The notes beneath the pieces were generated by a model, which saw only the letters and a program-made list of their open reading frames with translations, was not told where the DNA came from and did not search any database. The position numbers and the translations under genes are program-made. DNA of 64,000 nt from Paractinoplanes atraurantiacus (lineage in GTDB: Bacteria; Actinomycetota; Actinomycetes; Mycobacteriales; Micromonosporaceae), in assembly GCF_900215205.1 (NCBI RefSeq), contig NZ_OBDY01000001.1, forward strand, positions 1,236,786 through 1,300,785. The letters run 5' to 3'. Of this stretch, positions 47,545 to 57,160 are shown piece after piece. Position 1 is the first letter of the stretch, and every line of letters starts with the position of its first letter.

Positions 47545-50088
47545 ATGGCGGGCCGCTCCTCTCCGGCGAGCCGGGGTCGCGCCGCGTCCACGTCGCGCGG
47601 CGCCGCGACCAGTCGTGCCCGCCAACCGGCCGCGCGGCAGCCGGCCAAGCAGCCCGCCCGCAAGTCGACCCGGCCCGCGGCCGCGCGCACCCGTACGGCC
47701 GCCCGGGCCCGCCCCACGCTCGGCGCGGCGATCGCCACCGGCCTCGGCCGGGGTCTGGGCGCGCTGTGGATGGGCGCCGCGCACGGCGTCGGCTGGGCCG
47801 CCCGCGGCGTCGGCCGGCAGGCCGCCACCGCCAAGGACATCGACCCCGAGCATCGCCGCGACGGCGCCGGCCTGCTCATGCTCGGCCTGGCGATCCTGAT
47901 CAGCGTCGCGGTCTGGGCCGACGGCGCCGGCCCGGTCGGCAAGTGGCTGGCCGACTCGGTGCACCTGTTCTTCGGCGGCCTCGCCGTGCTCCTGCCGCTG
48001 CTGCTGCTCTACGGCGCGGTCCGGCTCATGCGCAAGCCGGCCGACCCGGAGCACCGCGGCCGCTCGCTGGTCGGCTGGAGCGCGATCATCATCGCGACCG
48101 CCGCCCTGCTGCACATCTCCGAGCACCCGGGCGACGACGTCGGCATCTCCCGGGCCGGTGGCCTGCTCGGCTACGGCTTCGGGGCCCTGCTCGAACGGGC
48201 GGTGACCGCCTGGGTCGCCGTACCCCTGCTGGTCCTGCTCTTCGTCTTCGGTCTTCTGGTGATCACGGCGACGCCGATCAACAAGATCCCCGAGCGGATC
48301 ATGCTGCTGGTCGACATCCTGACCGGTCGCTCGACCGAGCGCGACCCTCTGCCCGTGCCCGATCTGTCCGACCCGGAGGACGTCGAGAGCGACGAGGAGG
48401 AAGCGCCGAAGAAGCGCCGCCCCTCTCGCCGTCGGCAGGGTTCCCTGGCCGACATCGGCCTGGCCGACGAGGAACCGATCGTGCAGGAGGACGACTTCCT
48501 GCTGCACGACACGATCGTGGTGCCCAAGGTGCCGGCCAGCCGCAAGAAGCCGGAGCCGCCGGAGCACACCCCCGACCCGCCGACCCGGGCCGAGCAGCTC
48601 GAGATCACCTCGGTCGAGGGCGACTACCGGCTGCCGCCGCCGTCGCTGCTGGGCAAGGGCGCGCCGGCGAAATCGCGGAGCCGGGCCAACGACGAGATCA
48701 TGGCCGCCCTGACCGGGGTCTTCGAGCAGTTCAACGTCGACGCCGTGGTCACCGGCTTCACCCGCGGCCCGACCGTCACCCGCTACGAGGTCGAGGTCGG
48801 CCCGGGCGTCAAAGTCGAGCGGATCACCCAGCTGTCGCGCAACATCGCGTACGCGGTGAAGTCGCCCGACGTGCGCATTCTGAGCCCGATCCCGGGCAAG
48901 AGCGCGGTCGGCGTCGAGATCCCCAACACCGACCCGGAGAACGTGTCGCTCGGCGACGTGCTCCGCTCGCGGGCGGCCACCGCCGACCACCACCCGATGC
49001 TGGTCGCCCTGGGCAAGGACATCGAGGGCGGCTTCGTGGTGGCCAACCTGGCCAAGATGCCGCACATCCTGATCGCGGGCGCGACCGGCGCCGGCAAGAG
49101 CTCCTGCCTCAACTCGCTGCTGGTGTCGCTGCTGACCCGTTCGACCCCGGACGAGGTGCGGCTGCTGCTGGTCGACCCCAAGCGGGTGGAGATGACCGCG
49201 TACGAGGGGATCCCGCACCTCGTCACGCCGATCATCACCAACCCGAAGAAGGCGGCCGACGCCCTCGAGTGGGTCGTGCGCGAGATGGACATGCGCTACG
49301 ACGACCTGGCGGCCAACGGGGTGCGCCACATCGACGACTTCAACCGCAAGGTCCGCAGCGGCGAGATCACCGCGCCGCCGGGCAGCGAGCGGGTCATGAA
49401 GCCGTACCCCTATCTGCTGGTGATCATCGACGAGCTGGCCGACCTGATGATGGTGGCGCCGCGCGACGTGGAGGACTCGGTCGTCCGCATCACCCAGCTG
49501 GCCCGGGCCGCCGGCATCCACCTGGTGCTGGCCACCCAGCGCCCGTCGGTCGACGTGGTGACCGGCCTGATCAAGGCGAACGTGCCGTCCCGGCTCGCCT
49601 TCGCGACCTCGTCGCTGGCCGACAGCCGGGTCATCCTCGACCAGCCCGGCGCGGAGAAGCTGCTCGGCCGCGGTGACGGCCTGTTCCTGCCGATGGGCGC
49701 GTCGAAGCCGGTTCGCATCCAGGGCGCGTGGGTCGACGAGAAAGAGATCCACGACGTCGTCAAGTTCTGCAAGGACCAGCGCGAGCCGGAGTTCCGCGAG
49801 GACGTCACCGAGGTCCCGCAGAGCAAGAAGAAGCAGATCGACGAGGAGATCGGCGACGACCTGGAGCTGCTGATCCAGGCGATCGAACTCGTGGTCACGA
49901 GCCAGTTCGGCTCGACCTCGATGCTTCAGCGCAAGCTGCGGGTCGGCTTCGCCAAGGCCGGGCGCCTCATGGACCTCATGGAGACCCGCGGGATCGTCGG
50001 CCCGTCCGAGGGCAGCAAGGCCCGCGACGTCCTGATCAAGCCGGACGAGCTCGAAGAGGCCCTCGCCTCCCTGCGCCTCGACGACTGA
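47545..50088 (+). CDS. ftsK: FtsK/SpoIIIE-type DNA translocase
   Basis: 847 residues from the ATG at 47545. An N-terminal Arg/Ala-rich tail is followed by four membrane segments (about residues 105-250), an acidic/Pro linker, and the motor domain. Walker A is GATGAGKS (512-519), with VDPKRVEM and the Walker B-like IIDELADLM. The C-terminal gamma domain (about 785-847), ending in KARDVLI, binds directional sequences. It pumps chromosomal DNA through the division or sporulation septum. Its 3' 163 bp overlap the antisense end of the glycosyltransferase gene. Confidence 0.96.
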   Translation: MAGRSSPASRGRAASTSRGAATSRARQPAARQPAKQPARKSTRPAAARTRTAARARPTLGAAIATGLGRGLGALWMGAAHGVGWAARGVGRQAATAKDIDPEHRRDGAGLLMLGLAILISVAVWADGAGPVGKWLADSVHLFFGGLAVLLPLLLLYGAVRLMRKPADPEHRGRSLVGWSAIIIATAALLHISEHPGDDVGISRAGGLLGYGFGALLERAVTAWVAVPLLVLLFVFGLLVITATPINKIPERIMLLVDILTGRSTERDPLPVPDLSDPEDVESDEEEAPKKRRPSRRRQGSLADIGLADEEPIVQEDDFLLHDTIVVPKVPASRKKPEPPEHTPDPPTRAEQLEITSVEGDYRLPPPSLLGKGAPAKSRSRANDEIMAALTGVFEQFNVDAVVTGFTRGPTVTRYEVEVGPGVKVERITQLSRNIAYAVKSPDVRILSPIPGKSAVGVEIPNTDPENVSLGDVLRSRAATADHHPMLVALGKDIEGGFVVANLAKMPHILIAGATGAGKSSCLNSLLVSLLTRSTPDEVRLLLVDPKRVEMTAYEGIPHLVTPIITNPKKAADALEWVVREMDMRYDDLAANGVRHIDDFNRKVRSGEITAPPGSERVMKPYPYLLVIIDELADLMMVAPRDVEDSVVRITQLARAAGIHLVLATQRPSVDVVTGLIKANVPSRLAFATSSLADSRVILDQPGAEKLLGRGDGLFLPMGASKPVRIQGAWVDEKEIHDVVKFCKDQREPEFREDVTEVPQSKKKQIDEEIGDDLELLIQAIELVVTSQFGSTSMLQRKLRVGFAKAGRLMDLMETRGIVGPSEGSKARDVLIKPDELEEALASLRLDD

Positions 50089-51242
50089 ATTACGGGTTCC
50101 GGTACGAAGGCCTCGCTGAGCAGGCGGTAGCCGACGATGATCAGGGCGGCCAGCATCAGAGCCGCGGGGATCACGTCCGGCAGCATCAGCGAGTTACGGC
50201 CGAAGAGGTACGGCTCGTACGACAACAGTGAGCTCGCCTGCACCAGCAGCGGCACGTACCACAGGCGCGGGCGGTAGACGGCCAGCACCAGCGTCATCAC
50301 GTCGGCCAGGTAGAAGTAGCGCTCGTGCATGCCCGGCAGCGCGAACGGCACCAGGATCGCGAACAGCGCGGCCGCCGTGACCACCCGCTCCGGCGTCATC
50401 TTGCAGGCCTTGGCGACCAGCACGTAGATCACCCCGACGACCAGAGCCGCACAGAACAGATAACCCAGCATCCGTACGGTGTCCTCGCGCGTCGTGGCCG
50501 GGATGAAGGCGAAGACGTTGGGGGCCCGCAGGCTCAGCTCGGGCACGTTGCGCGCCTGCCGGCTCATGTCGTAGATCGTGAGCAGCTCGATCGGATTGCG
50601 GCCGAACGCGATGGCCGGAAGATCGAGGACCAGAAAGACGGCAGGGGCGGCGAGCAACGTACGCCAGGGAATGCGCCCGGCCATCACGAGCAGCAGGACC
50701 AGCGGCAGGATGAAGACGCCCTGCGGCTTGATCGCGACCGCCACCCCGCAGAGGGCGACACCCCACCAGGGCTTGTCGCGCAGTAGGAAGTACACACCGG
50801 CCAGGGCGGCGCCGGCCCACGCGGCGTCCATCTGCCCGTAGAACGACGAGTTGATGGCCACGGTCGGCAGCAGCACCATCACCAGGGCCGCCGCGACCGG
50901 GATGCGGCTGCCCGGCCACCGCAGGGCGACCGTCTTGTAGGTGAAGAAGGCCAGGATGACGTCGAAGACGATCCACAGCGCCTTGACCTTGAAGATCAGC
51001 GGACCCGGCAGGTAGTACGCGAACGCCAGCAGGTAGACGAACGGCGCGTTGTAGTTGCCGATCTCGGTGCCGATGCCACGCCAGCCGCCGGCCCGGCCGA
51101 GCTGGTTGTGCCACTGGCGGAAGATGTTCATGTCGTTCGTCATCTCGGGCAGCGACACCCAGCGAATCAGGATGGCGAGGACGACGAGGGCCGCGAGGAG
51201 CAGTGCTTCGGCCTGTGGCGTGGGCTTTTCGGCTTTAGGCAT
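49926..51242 (-). CDS. GT-C-type membrane glycosyltransferase (GT87-like)
   Basis: 438 residues from ATG 51242; the open frame runs on upstream to 52637 but that part is antisense to rimO. It has about ten membrane segments. The first loop has MTNDMNIFRQWHNQL with acidic residues at the catalytic position of GT-C enzymes, and NYNAPFVYLLAFAYYLPG resembles polyprenyl-phosphate-mannose-dependent mannosyltransferases. It probably adds mannose or a related sugar to a lipid or protein at the membrane. The last ~54 residues (Arg/Ser-rich) are encoded antisense to the ftsK 3' end, a long convergent overlap. Confidence 0.78.
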   Translation of the reverse strand: MPKAEKPTPQAEALLLAALVVLAILIRWVSLPEMTNDMNIFRQWHNQLGRAGGWRGIGTEIGNYNAPFVYLLAFAYYLPGPLIFKVKALWIVFDVILAFFTYKTVALRWPGSRIPVAAALVMVLLPTVAINSSFYGQMDAAWAGAALAGVYFLLRDKPWWGVALCGVAVAIKPQGVFILPLVLLLVMAGRIPWRTLLAAPAVFLVLDLPAIAFGRNPIELLTIYDMSRQARNVPELSLRAPNVFAFIPATTREDTVRMLGYLFCAALVVGVIYVLVAKACKMTPERVVTAAALFAILVPFALPGMHERYFYLADVMTLVLAVYRPRLWYVPLLVQASSLLSYEPYLFGRNSLMLPDVIPAALMLAALIIVGYRLLSEAFVPEPVIQSSRRREARASSSSSGLIRTSRALLPSDGPTIPRVSMRSMRRPALAKPTRSLR

Positions 51243-51329
51243 GGTGCTCGGGGGTACGGTCCCCGGGTGAACGGAAGGTGAACTGCAGGTGAACGAAAGT
51301 GGGGCCGACCGCCGCGTCCGGCGGCCCGG

Positions 51330-51335
51330 TAACCT
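51330..51335 (+). promoter_or_regulatory. Leaderless-type -10 element of rimO
   Basis: TAACCT, six bases before the GTG at 51342. Confidence 0.45.
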
Positions 51336-51341
51336 TGTCGG

Positions 51342-52811
51342 GTGTCGGTAACTCCTTCCCCCTCCCGCCGTGTCGCCCTGCTCACCCTCGGATGTGCCCG
51401 TAACGAGGTCGACTCCGAAGAGCTGGCCGCGCGCCTCGACGCCGGCGGCTGGGAGATCAGCACGGACGCCGACGGCGCCGACGTGGTGCTCGTCAACACG
51501 TGCGGCTTCGTCGAGAAAGCCAAGCAGGACTCGATCGAGACGCTGCTCGCCGCTGCGGACACCGGGGCCAAGGTGGTCGCCGCCGGCTGCATGGCCGAGC
51601 GGTACGGCCGCGAGCTGGCCGAGAGCCTGCCCGAGGCCCAGGCGGTGCTCGGCTTCGACGACTACACCGACATCGCGGCCCGCCTCGACGGCGTGCTGGC
51701 CGGTGAGCGCTTCGACGCGCACACCCCGCGCGACCGCCGCGAGCTGCTGCCGATCACGCCGGTGCAGCGCCAGTCGGCCAAGGTGGTCGTCCCCGGCCAC
51801 GCCACGGTCGACGAGCACACCCCGGCCCACCTGCGCACGGTGCTGCGCCGCCGGCTCGACAGCGGCCCGGTGGCCAGCCTCAAGCTGGCCAGCGGCTGCG
51901 ACCGCCGGTGCTCGTTCTGCGCCATCCCGGCCTTCCGCGGGGCGTTCGTCTCCCGCGACCCGCAGGAGCTGCTGGCCGAGGCCGAGTGGCTGGCCAGGTC
52001 CGGCGTGCGTGAGCTGGTGCTGGTGAGTGAGAACAGCACGTCGTACGGCAAAGACCTGGGTGACCCCCGCGCCCTGGAAAAGCTCCTGCCGCAGCTGGCC
52101 GCGGTCGACGGCATCGTCCGGGTCCGCGCGAGCTATCTCCAGCCGGCCGAGACCCGTCCCGGCCTGGTCGAGGTGATCGCCACCACGCCCGGCGTCGCCC
52201 CCTACTTCGACCTGTCGTTCCAGCACTCGAGCGAGCCCGTGCTGCGCCGCATGCGCCGTTTCGGCTCCACCGAGAAATTCCTCGACCTGCTCGCCTCGGC
52301 CCGCAAGCTGGCGCCCGAGGCCGGCGCCCGCAGCAACTTCATCGTCGGCTTCCCCGGTGAGACCAGGAAAGACGTCGACGAGCTGGTCCGCTTCCTCACC
52401 GAGGCCCGGCTCGACGCGATCGGCGTGTTCGACTACAGCGACGAGGACGGCACCGAGGCCGCCGGCTTCGACGACAAGATCAAGGTCAAGGAAGACACCA
52501 TCAAGCGGCGGTACGACCGGCTGCTCACCCTGGCCGACGAGCTGTGCAACCAGCGGGCCGAGGAGCGCCTGGGCTCGACGGTCGAGGTGCTGGTCGACGC
52601 GATCGTCGACGGTGAGGTCGAGGGCCGGGCCGAGCACCAGGCGCCCGAGGTCGACGGCTCCACCACCCTCGTGGCCGGTGACGAAGGAGTCGACCTGGCC
52701 GCGCTCAAGCCGGGTGATTTCGTGCGCGCCCGGGTGACCGGCACCGAGGGCGTCGACCTCGTGGCCGTGCCGGTCGAGATGATCTCCGCGGCGCCGGTGT
52801 CACGGCGGTGA
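51342..52811 (+). CDS. rimO: Ribosomal protein S12 methylthiotransferase RimO
   Basis: 489 residues from a GTG. The N-terminal MTTase domain has [14 protein letters not shown] and [14 protein letters not shown], with Cys residues for the second [4Fe-4S] cluster plus AAGCMAERY. The radical-SAM motif is CDRRCSFC. The C-terminal TRAM domain binds the ribosomal protein substrate. RimO puts a methylthio group on an Asp of S12. It is a few kb from ribosome-maturation genes and 4 bp overlaps pgs[16 protein letters not shown] start matches the leaderless -10. Confidence 0.95.
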   Translation: MSVTPSPSRRVALLTLGCARNEVDSEELAARLDAGGWEISTDADGADVVLVNTCGFVEKAKQDSIETLLAAADTGAKVVAAGCMAERYGRELAESLPEAQAVLGFDDYTDIAARLDGVLAGERFDAHTPRDRRELLPITPVQRQSAKVVVPGHATVDEHTPAHLRTVLRRRLDSGPVASLKLASGCDRRCSFCAIPAFRGAFVSRDPQELLAEAEWLARSGVRELVLVSENSTSYGKDLGDPRALEKLLPQLAAVDGIVRVRASYLQPAETRPGLVEVIATTPGVAPYFDLSFQHSSEPVLRRMRRFGSTEKFLDLLASARKLAPEAGARSNFIVGFPGETRKDVDELVRFLTEARLDAIGVFDYSDEDGTEAAGFDDKIKVKEDTIKRRYDRLLTLADELCNQRAEERLGSTVEVLVDAIVDGEVEGRAEHQAPEVDGSTTLVAGDEGVDLAALKPGDFVRARVTGTEGVDLVAVPVEMISAAPVSRR

Positions 52812-53398
52812 CCGACGAGCCGGTTCCGGCTGCCGCGCCGCGGGTGGTGTCGCTCTACAACCCGGCGAACATCCTCACGGTCGTCCGGATCGTGCTCGTT
52901 CCGGTCTTCGTGGCCATCGTCGTCGCCTCCGACCTGACCGGCACCGGCCAGCGGATCGCCGCCTGCCTGGTCTTCTGCGTGGCGTCGGCGACCGACTTCG
53001 TGGACGGCTGGATCGCCCGGCGCTGGTCGCTCGTCACCTCGTTCGGCAAGATCGCCGATCCGATCGCCGACAAGGCGCTGACCGGCACGGCGCTGGTCCT
53101 GCTCTCCGTCTACGACCGGCTCCCGTGGTGGGTCACCCTGCTCATCCTCGTCCGCGAGTGGGGCATCACGGCGCTGCGGTTCTGGGTCATCCGGTACGGC
53201 ATCATCCCGGCCAGCCGGGGCGGCAAGCTCAAGACGGTCCTGCAGATCGCCGCCATCGCCTGGTACCTGTGGCCGGTGCCCGAGCCGTTCGACGTCATCG
53301 GCGTCTGGCTGATGGGCGCGGCACTCGTGGTGACGGTGGTGACCGGTGGGGACTATGTGGTCGCGGCTCTGCGCCTGCGCCGGGAAGCCCGATCTTAG
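52808..53398 (+). CDS. pgsA: CDP-diacylglycerol-glycerol-3-phosphate 3-phosphatidyltransferase
   Basis: 196 residues from a GTG overlapping the rimO stop (GTGA). The CDP-alcohol phosphotransferase motif is in [23 protein letters not shown] followed by ADK, with Asp residues in the order D-x2-D-G-x2-A-R-x8-G-x3-D-x3-D. About five membrane segments follow. It makes phosphatidylglycerophosphate, the precursor of phosphatidylglycerol and cardiolipin. The rimO-pgsA-cinA-clgR order matches other actinobacteria. Confidence 0.94.
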   Translation: MTDEPVPAAAPRVVSLYNPANILTVVRIVLVPVFVAIVVASDLTGTGQRIAACLVFCVASATDFVDGWIARRWSLVTSFGKIADPIADKALTGTALVLLSVYDRLPWWVTLLILVREWGITALRFWVIRYGIIPASRGGKLKTVLQIAAIAWYLWPVPEPFDVIGVWLMGAALVVTVVTGGDYVVAALRLRREARS

Positions 53399-53401
53399 AA
53401 T
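53396..53401 (+). promoter_or_regulatory. Leaderless-type -10 element of the CinA-like gene
   Basis: TAGAAT, six bases before the GTG at 53408. Confidence 0.45.
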
Positions 53402-53407
53402 CCATTT

Positions 53408-53902
53408 GTGGACACTCCTGACGTTGCGGCCGCGGCCGCCGTGCACCGGCTGGTCGACCGGCACGAGACCCTGGCCACGGCCGAGTCGCTGACCGGCGGC
53501 CTGGTCGCCTCGACCGTCGTGGAGATCCCGGGTGTGAGCTCGGTCTACCGGGGTGGCCTGGTGGTCTACGCCACCGACCTGAAGCACGCGCTGGCCGGCG
53601 TCTCCGAGGCGCTGCTGGAGGAGCGCGGCCCGGTCGACTCCGACGTGGCCGTCGCGCTGGCCCGTGGCGCCCGCGAGCGCTGCTCGGCCGACTGGGGCCT
53701 GGCGACCACCGGGGTGGCCGGCCCCGAGCCGCAGGACGGCAAGCCGGTCGGGCTCGTCTACGTGGCCTGCTCGGGCCCGGGCGGCGACACCGTGCGCGAG
53801 CTGAAACTCGACGGAAACCGGGCCGCCATCCGGACCGAAAGTGTGACGAGCGCACTACAACTGCTCGCAGACTGTCTGTGTGAGGCCCCGGCCCCGTCCT
53901 GA
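53408..53902 (+). CDS. CinA C-terminal-domain protein (PncC-like NMN amidohydrolase)
   Basis: 164 residues, the length of a free CinA C-terminal domain. [34 protein letters not shown] and the [22 protein letters not shown] segment are diagnostic, with the catalytic Ser in the ESLTGG motif. These enzymes deamidate nicotinamide mononucleotide to recycle NAD. Here the N-terminal MoaB-like domain of full CinA is absent. The gene leads into clgR in many actinobacteria, as here. Confidence 0.9.
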   Translation: MDTPDVAAAAAVHRLVDRHETLATAESLTGGLVASTVVEIPGVSSVYRGGLVVYATDLKHALAGVSEALLEERGPVDSDVAVALARGARERCSADWGLATTGVAGPEPQDGKPVGLVYVACSGPGGDTVRELKLDGNRAAIRTESVTSALQLLADCLCEAPAPS

Positions 53903-54060
53903 GCTGGGGAATGTTTCATCGATCACGGAAGTTGCACGAGTGTCCCGCTGCGGGGCTGTCCCGGAATTCGGCGGGGCGGTATGTCGGCCTGGCCGGCAGC
54001 GGGTACGGTTGCGGGAAGCCTCCGGCGTGTGCCGGCGGCCCCGCCGCAGGAGGAGGTGCC

Positions 54061-54432
54061 ATGGTCCTGCTACGCCGGGTTATCGGCGACGCACTGAGGG
54101 CGCGCCGGCAGGGGCAGCACCGCACGCTGCGCGAGGTGTCCACCGCCGCGAATGTCAGTCTCGGTTATCTGTCCGAGATCGAGCGCGGTCAGAAGGAAGC
54201 CTCCAGCGAGCTGCTCGCCGCCATCTGTGACGCACTGGGCGCGCGTCTCTCCGAGCTCCTGAGCGAGGTCAGCGGCACGCTGTCGCTCGCCGAGGGCATG
54301 GAGGGCGTGCTGGTGCCGGTCGACGAAGAGAAGCAGAAGGCGCTGTCGGTGTCGGTTCGTCACGAGACGCCGCTCAAGGCGACTCTGCGGACGACCAGAA
54401 AACCCAAGCGCGACGTCGTGTACGCCGCCTGA
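54061..54432 (+). CDS. clgR: ClgR-type XRE transcriptional regulator
   Basis: 123 residues from an ATG with a very strong GGAGGAGGTG site. [32 protein letters not shown] is the ClgR helix-turn-helix, nearly identical in character to the mycobacterial and Streptomyces proteins. ClgR activates clp protease genes and, in mycobacteria, the adjacent psp operon under envelope stress. The immediate downstream genes are pspA and a PspM-like protein, so the stress module is conserved. A hairpin separates it from pspA. Confidence 0.92.
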   Translation: MVLLRRVIGDALRARRQGQHRTLREVSTAANVSLGYLSEIERGQKEASSELLAAICDALGARLSELLSEVSGTLSLAEGMEGVLVPVDEEKQKALSVSVRHETPLKATLRTTRKPKRDVVYAA

Positions 54433-54449
54433 TCCCTTCGAAATAATTC

Positions 54450-54481
54450 GAGCCGGGCTACCCATGCGGGTGGTCCGGCTC
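54450..54481 (+). terminator. Hairpin terminator after clgR
   Basis: GAGCCGG (54450-54456) with CCGGCTC (54475-54481), and an inner ACCC/GGGT helix (54460-54463 with 54468-54471), followed by TTCCTGTTCC. It should separate clgR from pspA transcription. Confidence 0.65.
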
Positions 54482-54543
54482 TTCCTGTTCCCAGAGACTT
54501 CTCAGGGACCCCTCCGGGATCGACCCTGACCCGGCGATGCGCG

Positions 54544-54549
54544 TAGCCT
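54544..54549 (+). promoter_or_regulatory. Candidate -10 element of the pspA promoter
   Basis: TAGCCT in GCGTAGCCTCG would put the transcript start near 54556, at the foot of three tandem hairpins that precede pspA. Confidence 0.35.
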
Positions 54550-54557
54550 CGAACCGT

Positions 54558-54644
54558 GGGGGAGACCCTGAGATCCCCCCGAGGTCACGTGACGCCGGTG
54601 GCGTCGAGCTGTCACGATGGCATTCAACGCCATCGCGACAGCTC
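54558..54644 (+). promoter_or_regulatory. Three tandem hairpins in the pspA leader
   Basis: Hairpin 1: GGGGGA (54558-54563) with TCCCCC (54574-54579). Hairpin 2: GACGCC (54591-54596) with GGCGTC (54600-54605). Hairpin 3: GAGCTGTC-A-CGATGGC (54606-54621) with GCCATCG-C-GACAGCTC (54629-54644), 15 paired bases and one A.C mismatch. Hairpins 2 and 3 abut. A pspA 5' leader of this kind is unusual and may be regulatory. Confidence 0.55.
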
Positions 54645-54699
54645 CTCGATCTGCGTCGGTGGCGGACCCGACTGAGCGACATTGAGGGGATACCGCGAG

Positions 54700-55560
54700 A
54701 TGGCGAATCCGTTCGTCAAGGGCTGGCGATACATGATGGCGCTCTTCGGCGCGAAAATCGATGAATACGCCGACCCGAAGGTCCAGATCCAGCAGGCCAT
54801 CGAGGACGCGCAGCGACAGCATCAGGCGCTCGTGCAGCAGGCCGCGGCGGTGATCGGCAACCAGCGTCAGCTGGAGATGAAGCTGTCCCGCCAGATGTCC
54901 GAGGTCGAGAAGCTGCAGGGCATGGCGCGTCAGGCGCTCGTGCTGGCTGATCGCGCCCGGGCCGGCGGCGACGAGGCCGAGGCCCAGAAATACGAGTCCA
55001 CGGCGCAGACGCTCGCCACCCAGCTGGTCTCCGGCGAGCAGTCGATGGAAGACCTGAAGACGCTGCACGACCAGGCGCTCGGCGCGGCCGGTCAGGCGCG
55101 CAAGGCGGTGGAGAACAACGCGATGGTGCTCCAGCAGCGCATCGCCGAGCGCTCCCGCCTGCTCAGCCAGCTCGAGCAGGCCAAGATGCAGGAGACCGTG
55201 GCGAAATCGCTCGAGTCGATGTCGTCGCTGGCCGCGCCCGGCAACACCCCGTCCCTGGACGAGGTGCGCGACAAGATCGAGCAGCGGTACGCGAACGCCA
55301 TGGGCCGCGCGGAGCTCGCCTCCAACTCGGTCGAGGGGCGCATGCTCGAGGTGCAGAAATCCAGCCTCGACATGGCCGGTTCGTCCCGGCTCGAGCAGAT
55401 CCGGGCGAGCATGGCGGGCGAGAAGCTGGGCGGCGCCGCCGCGCAGCCGGCCGTCGAGCAGGCCGCGCAGCCGGCGTCCGACCCGGCCAGCGTCGCCCGC
55501 CTCGACGAGATCCGGGCCAGCATGAACCAGAAGCGCGGGGACACGACCGCCGCCGGTTAA
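54700..55560 (+). CDS. pspA: Phage shock protein A (PspA/IM30-family)
   Basis: 286 residues from ATG 54700. It starts with the amphipathic helix [19 protein letters not shown] and continues as a long coiled coil rich in Gln/Glu/Ala (about residues 25-200), as in PspA and Vipp1/IM30. The C-terminus is an Ala/Pro-rich extension repeating a [14 protein letters not shown] helix twice ([27 protein letters not shown]). It binds stressed membranes and, with ClgR and PspM, forms the mycobacterial-type Psp response. It begins 19 bp upstream of the PspM-like gene. Confidence 0.93.
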   Translation: MANPFVKGWRYMMALFGAKIDEYADPKVQIQQAIEDAQRQHQALVQQAAAVIGNQRQLEMKLSRQMSEVEKLQGMARQALVLADRARAGGDEAEAQKYESTAQTLATQLVSGEQSMEDLKTLHDQALGAAGQARKAVENNAMVLQQRIAERSRLLSQLEQAKMQETVAKSLESMSSLAAPGNTPSLDEVRDKIEQRYANAMGRAELASNSVEGRMLEVQKSSLDMAGSSRLEQIRASMAGEKLGGAAAQPAVEQAAQPASDPASVARLDEIRASMNQKRGDTTAAG

Positions 55561-55581
55561 GGGCTACAGGGGAGGACGACG

Positions 55582-56361
55582 GTGGACGAGCGGAGCAAGT
55601 ACTTCCGCCGGCTCAAACGACTTCGTAACTCGGCGCGCCGCTGGAGCGTGCTCGGTGGCGGCCTCGCCGCGGCCACCGCCGTCCTCACCCCGTACTCCGG
55701 CATCGGCGTCGCCGACGCCATCTGGGCCGGCGCCGCCGGCGGCTCGGTCGCCCTGGCCTGGTGGCGGTGGAGCGATCTGCGCGAGCTGGCCGCCACGCCG
55801 GCGCCACCGCCGCCCGACCCGGCCCTGTCCGGCCAGCGGCTCACCGCCGCGATCGAGCGGTTCCCGGCCGGCCGCACGGTCCTGCACGAGGTCCGCCGGC
55901 AGAAAAACCGCTACGCGCTGCGCGGCTCGGCGATCACCCAGGCCTGGGACAGGCTCGACCGGGCATCGTCCACACTCTCGGGTCTGTCCGGCCGGCTCAC
56001 CGGCCCCGGCGAGAGCGCGGTGCTCGAGGCCGCGGTCTCCGAGCAGTGGCTGCGCGACCTCGGCCAGCGGGTGGCCAGCGTGGAGCGTGCCCTGCCGCTG
56101 AGCCCGGCCGACAAACGGGCGAGCCTCGAGGAGTCCCACGCGTCGCTGGCCCAGCAGTTCACCGGGGGCGTCGACGCGTACGAGCGGATGGTCGCGGCCG
56201 CCGCGGCCTACGTCGCCGAGGACGGCCACCCGGTCACCGAGGGATCCCACCCGGCCTTCACGTCGCTGATCGACGCCACCGACCGGCTCCGCGGCCTGGC
56301 CGAGGGCCTGTCCGAGCTCAAGCGCCCGACTTCATTTGGCAGCGCGGGCACCAGTACGTGA
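55582..56361 (+). CDS. PspM-like membrane protein of the Psp stress module
   Basis: 259 residues from a GTG. Two membrane segments (about residues 22-40 and 45-62) form a hairpin, followed by a Pro-rich stretch and a cytoplasmic helical domain (about 80-250). This matches the topology of mycobacterial PspM (Rv2743c), the third gene of clgR-pspA-pspM, which anchors the stress complex at the membrane. Identity is based mainly on position and topology. The 3' end overlaps the antisense Nei gene by 44 bp. Confidence 0.75.
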   Translation: MDERSKYFRRLKRLRNSARRWSVLGGGLAAATAVLTPYSGIGVADAIWAGAAGGSVALAWWRWSDLRELAATPAPPPPDPALSGQRLTAAIERFPAGRTVLHEVRRQKNRYALRGSAITQAWDRLDRASSTLSGLSGRLTGPGESAVLEAAVSEQWLRDLGQRVASVERALPLSPADKRASLEESHASLAQQFTGGVDAYERMVAAAAAYVAEDGHPVTEGSHPAFTSLIDATDRLRGLAEGLSELKRPTSFGSAGTST

Positions 56362-57112
56362 TCCGCTCGCCCTTCTCGTCCTTCTGAATGGCGGCGCCGC
56401 ACCGCCGGCACGGCTGCGCCCGGCGCCCGTAGACGAAACTGGTCTCACCGCGCCGCAGCGAACCGGTGGTGGTCTGCGTCCAGCGCCCCCGGTTCGAGGC
56501 GACCAGCTTCTGCGCCAGCGCGACGGTCCCGTACAGGTCCTCCACCTCGGCCACCGGCGTCCACGGCCACAGTCCACGCAGGAAGAGCGTCTCGGCCTTG
56601 TAGAGGTTCCCGACACCGGCCAGGTTCCGCTGATCGAGCAGCGCCTCGGCGATGGTCGTGTCCGGGTGGGCGGCGATACGCCGTACGGCCTCGGCTTCGT
56701 CCCAATCCGCGCCCAGCAGGTCGGGCCCGAGATGGCCGAGCAGCCGCTCCTCGTCGGCGGTGGGCAGCAGGGCGACCTCGTGCAGGTGATATCCGACGGC
56801 GACCGCGCGGGCGGTCTTCAGAACCACGCGGATCAGGTGCGCTGGGCGGCCGGTCCAGCGTTCCCCCGGCTTGTACGCACGCCAGGCGCCATCCATGCGC
56901 AGATGAGAGTGCAGGGTGAGCGGCTTGTCGCCCTCCCGGGTGAGCCGCAGCAGCAGATGCTTGCCGCGGCTGGCCGACTCGGCCACCGTCCAGCCGCTCA
57001 GATCGGTGGTGGCGAGCTGAGGCACGCGAAAGTCCGAGCCGGTCAGCACTTCACCGGCGATGGCGCGCTCGATCACCCGCGCGGTGTTCCAGACGGTGTC
57101 GCCTTCGGGCAT
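56318..57112 (-). CDS. Formamidopyrimidine/endonuclease VIII-type DNA glycosylase (Nei2-like)
   Basis: 264 residues. The N-terminus MPEGDTVWNT has the catalytic Pro2-Glu3 pair; EVLTGSDFRVPQ and SRGKHLLLRL contain the beta-elimination Lys. The helix-two-turn-helix has EALLDQRNLAGVGNLYKAETLF, and the C-terminal zinc finger has CRRCG and CPRC. The MPEGD start marks the Nei branch. It removes oxidised pyrimidines and cuts the abasic site. It converges on the pspM-like gene with a 44-bp overlap. Confidence 0.93.
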   Translation of the reverse strand: MPEGDTVWNTARVIERAIAGEVLTGSDFRVPQLATTDLSGWTVAESASRGKHLLLRLTREGDKPLTLHSHLRMDGAWRAYKPGERWTGRPAHLIRVVLKTARAVAVGYHLHEVALLPTADEERLLGHLGPDLLGADWDEAEAVRRIAAHPDTTIAEALLDQRNLAGVGNLYKAETLFLRGLWPWTPVAEVEDLYGTVALAQKLVASNRGRWTQTTTGSLRRGETSFVYGRRAQPCRRCGAAIQKDEKGERITYWCPRCQMKSGA

Positions 57113-57160
57113 GCCTCAATCCTGCCCCGCCCACGCCCGTTCACACCCCACCCCCACCAA

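Noticed and set aside
52433..53587. A 384-codon minus-strand frame opposite pgsA and cinA-like
   Set aside because: It runs across two well-supported plus-strand genes and has no family resemblance.
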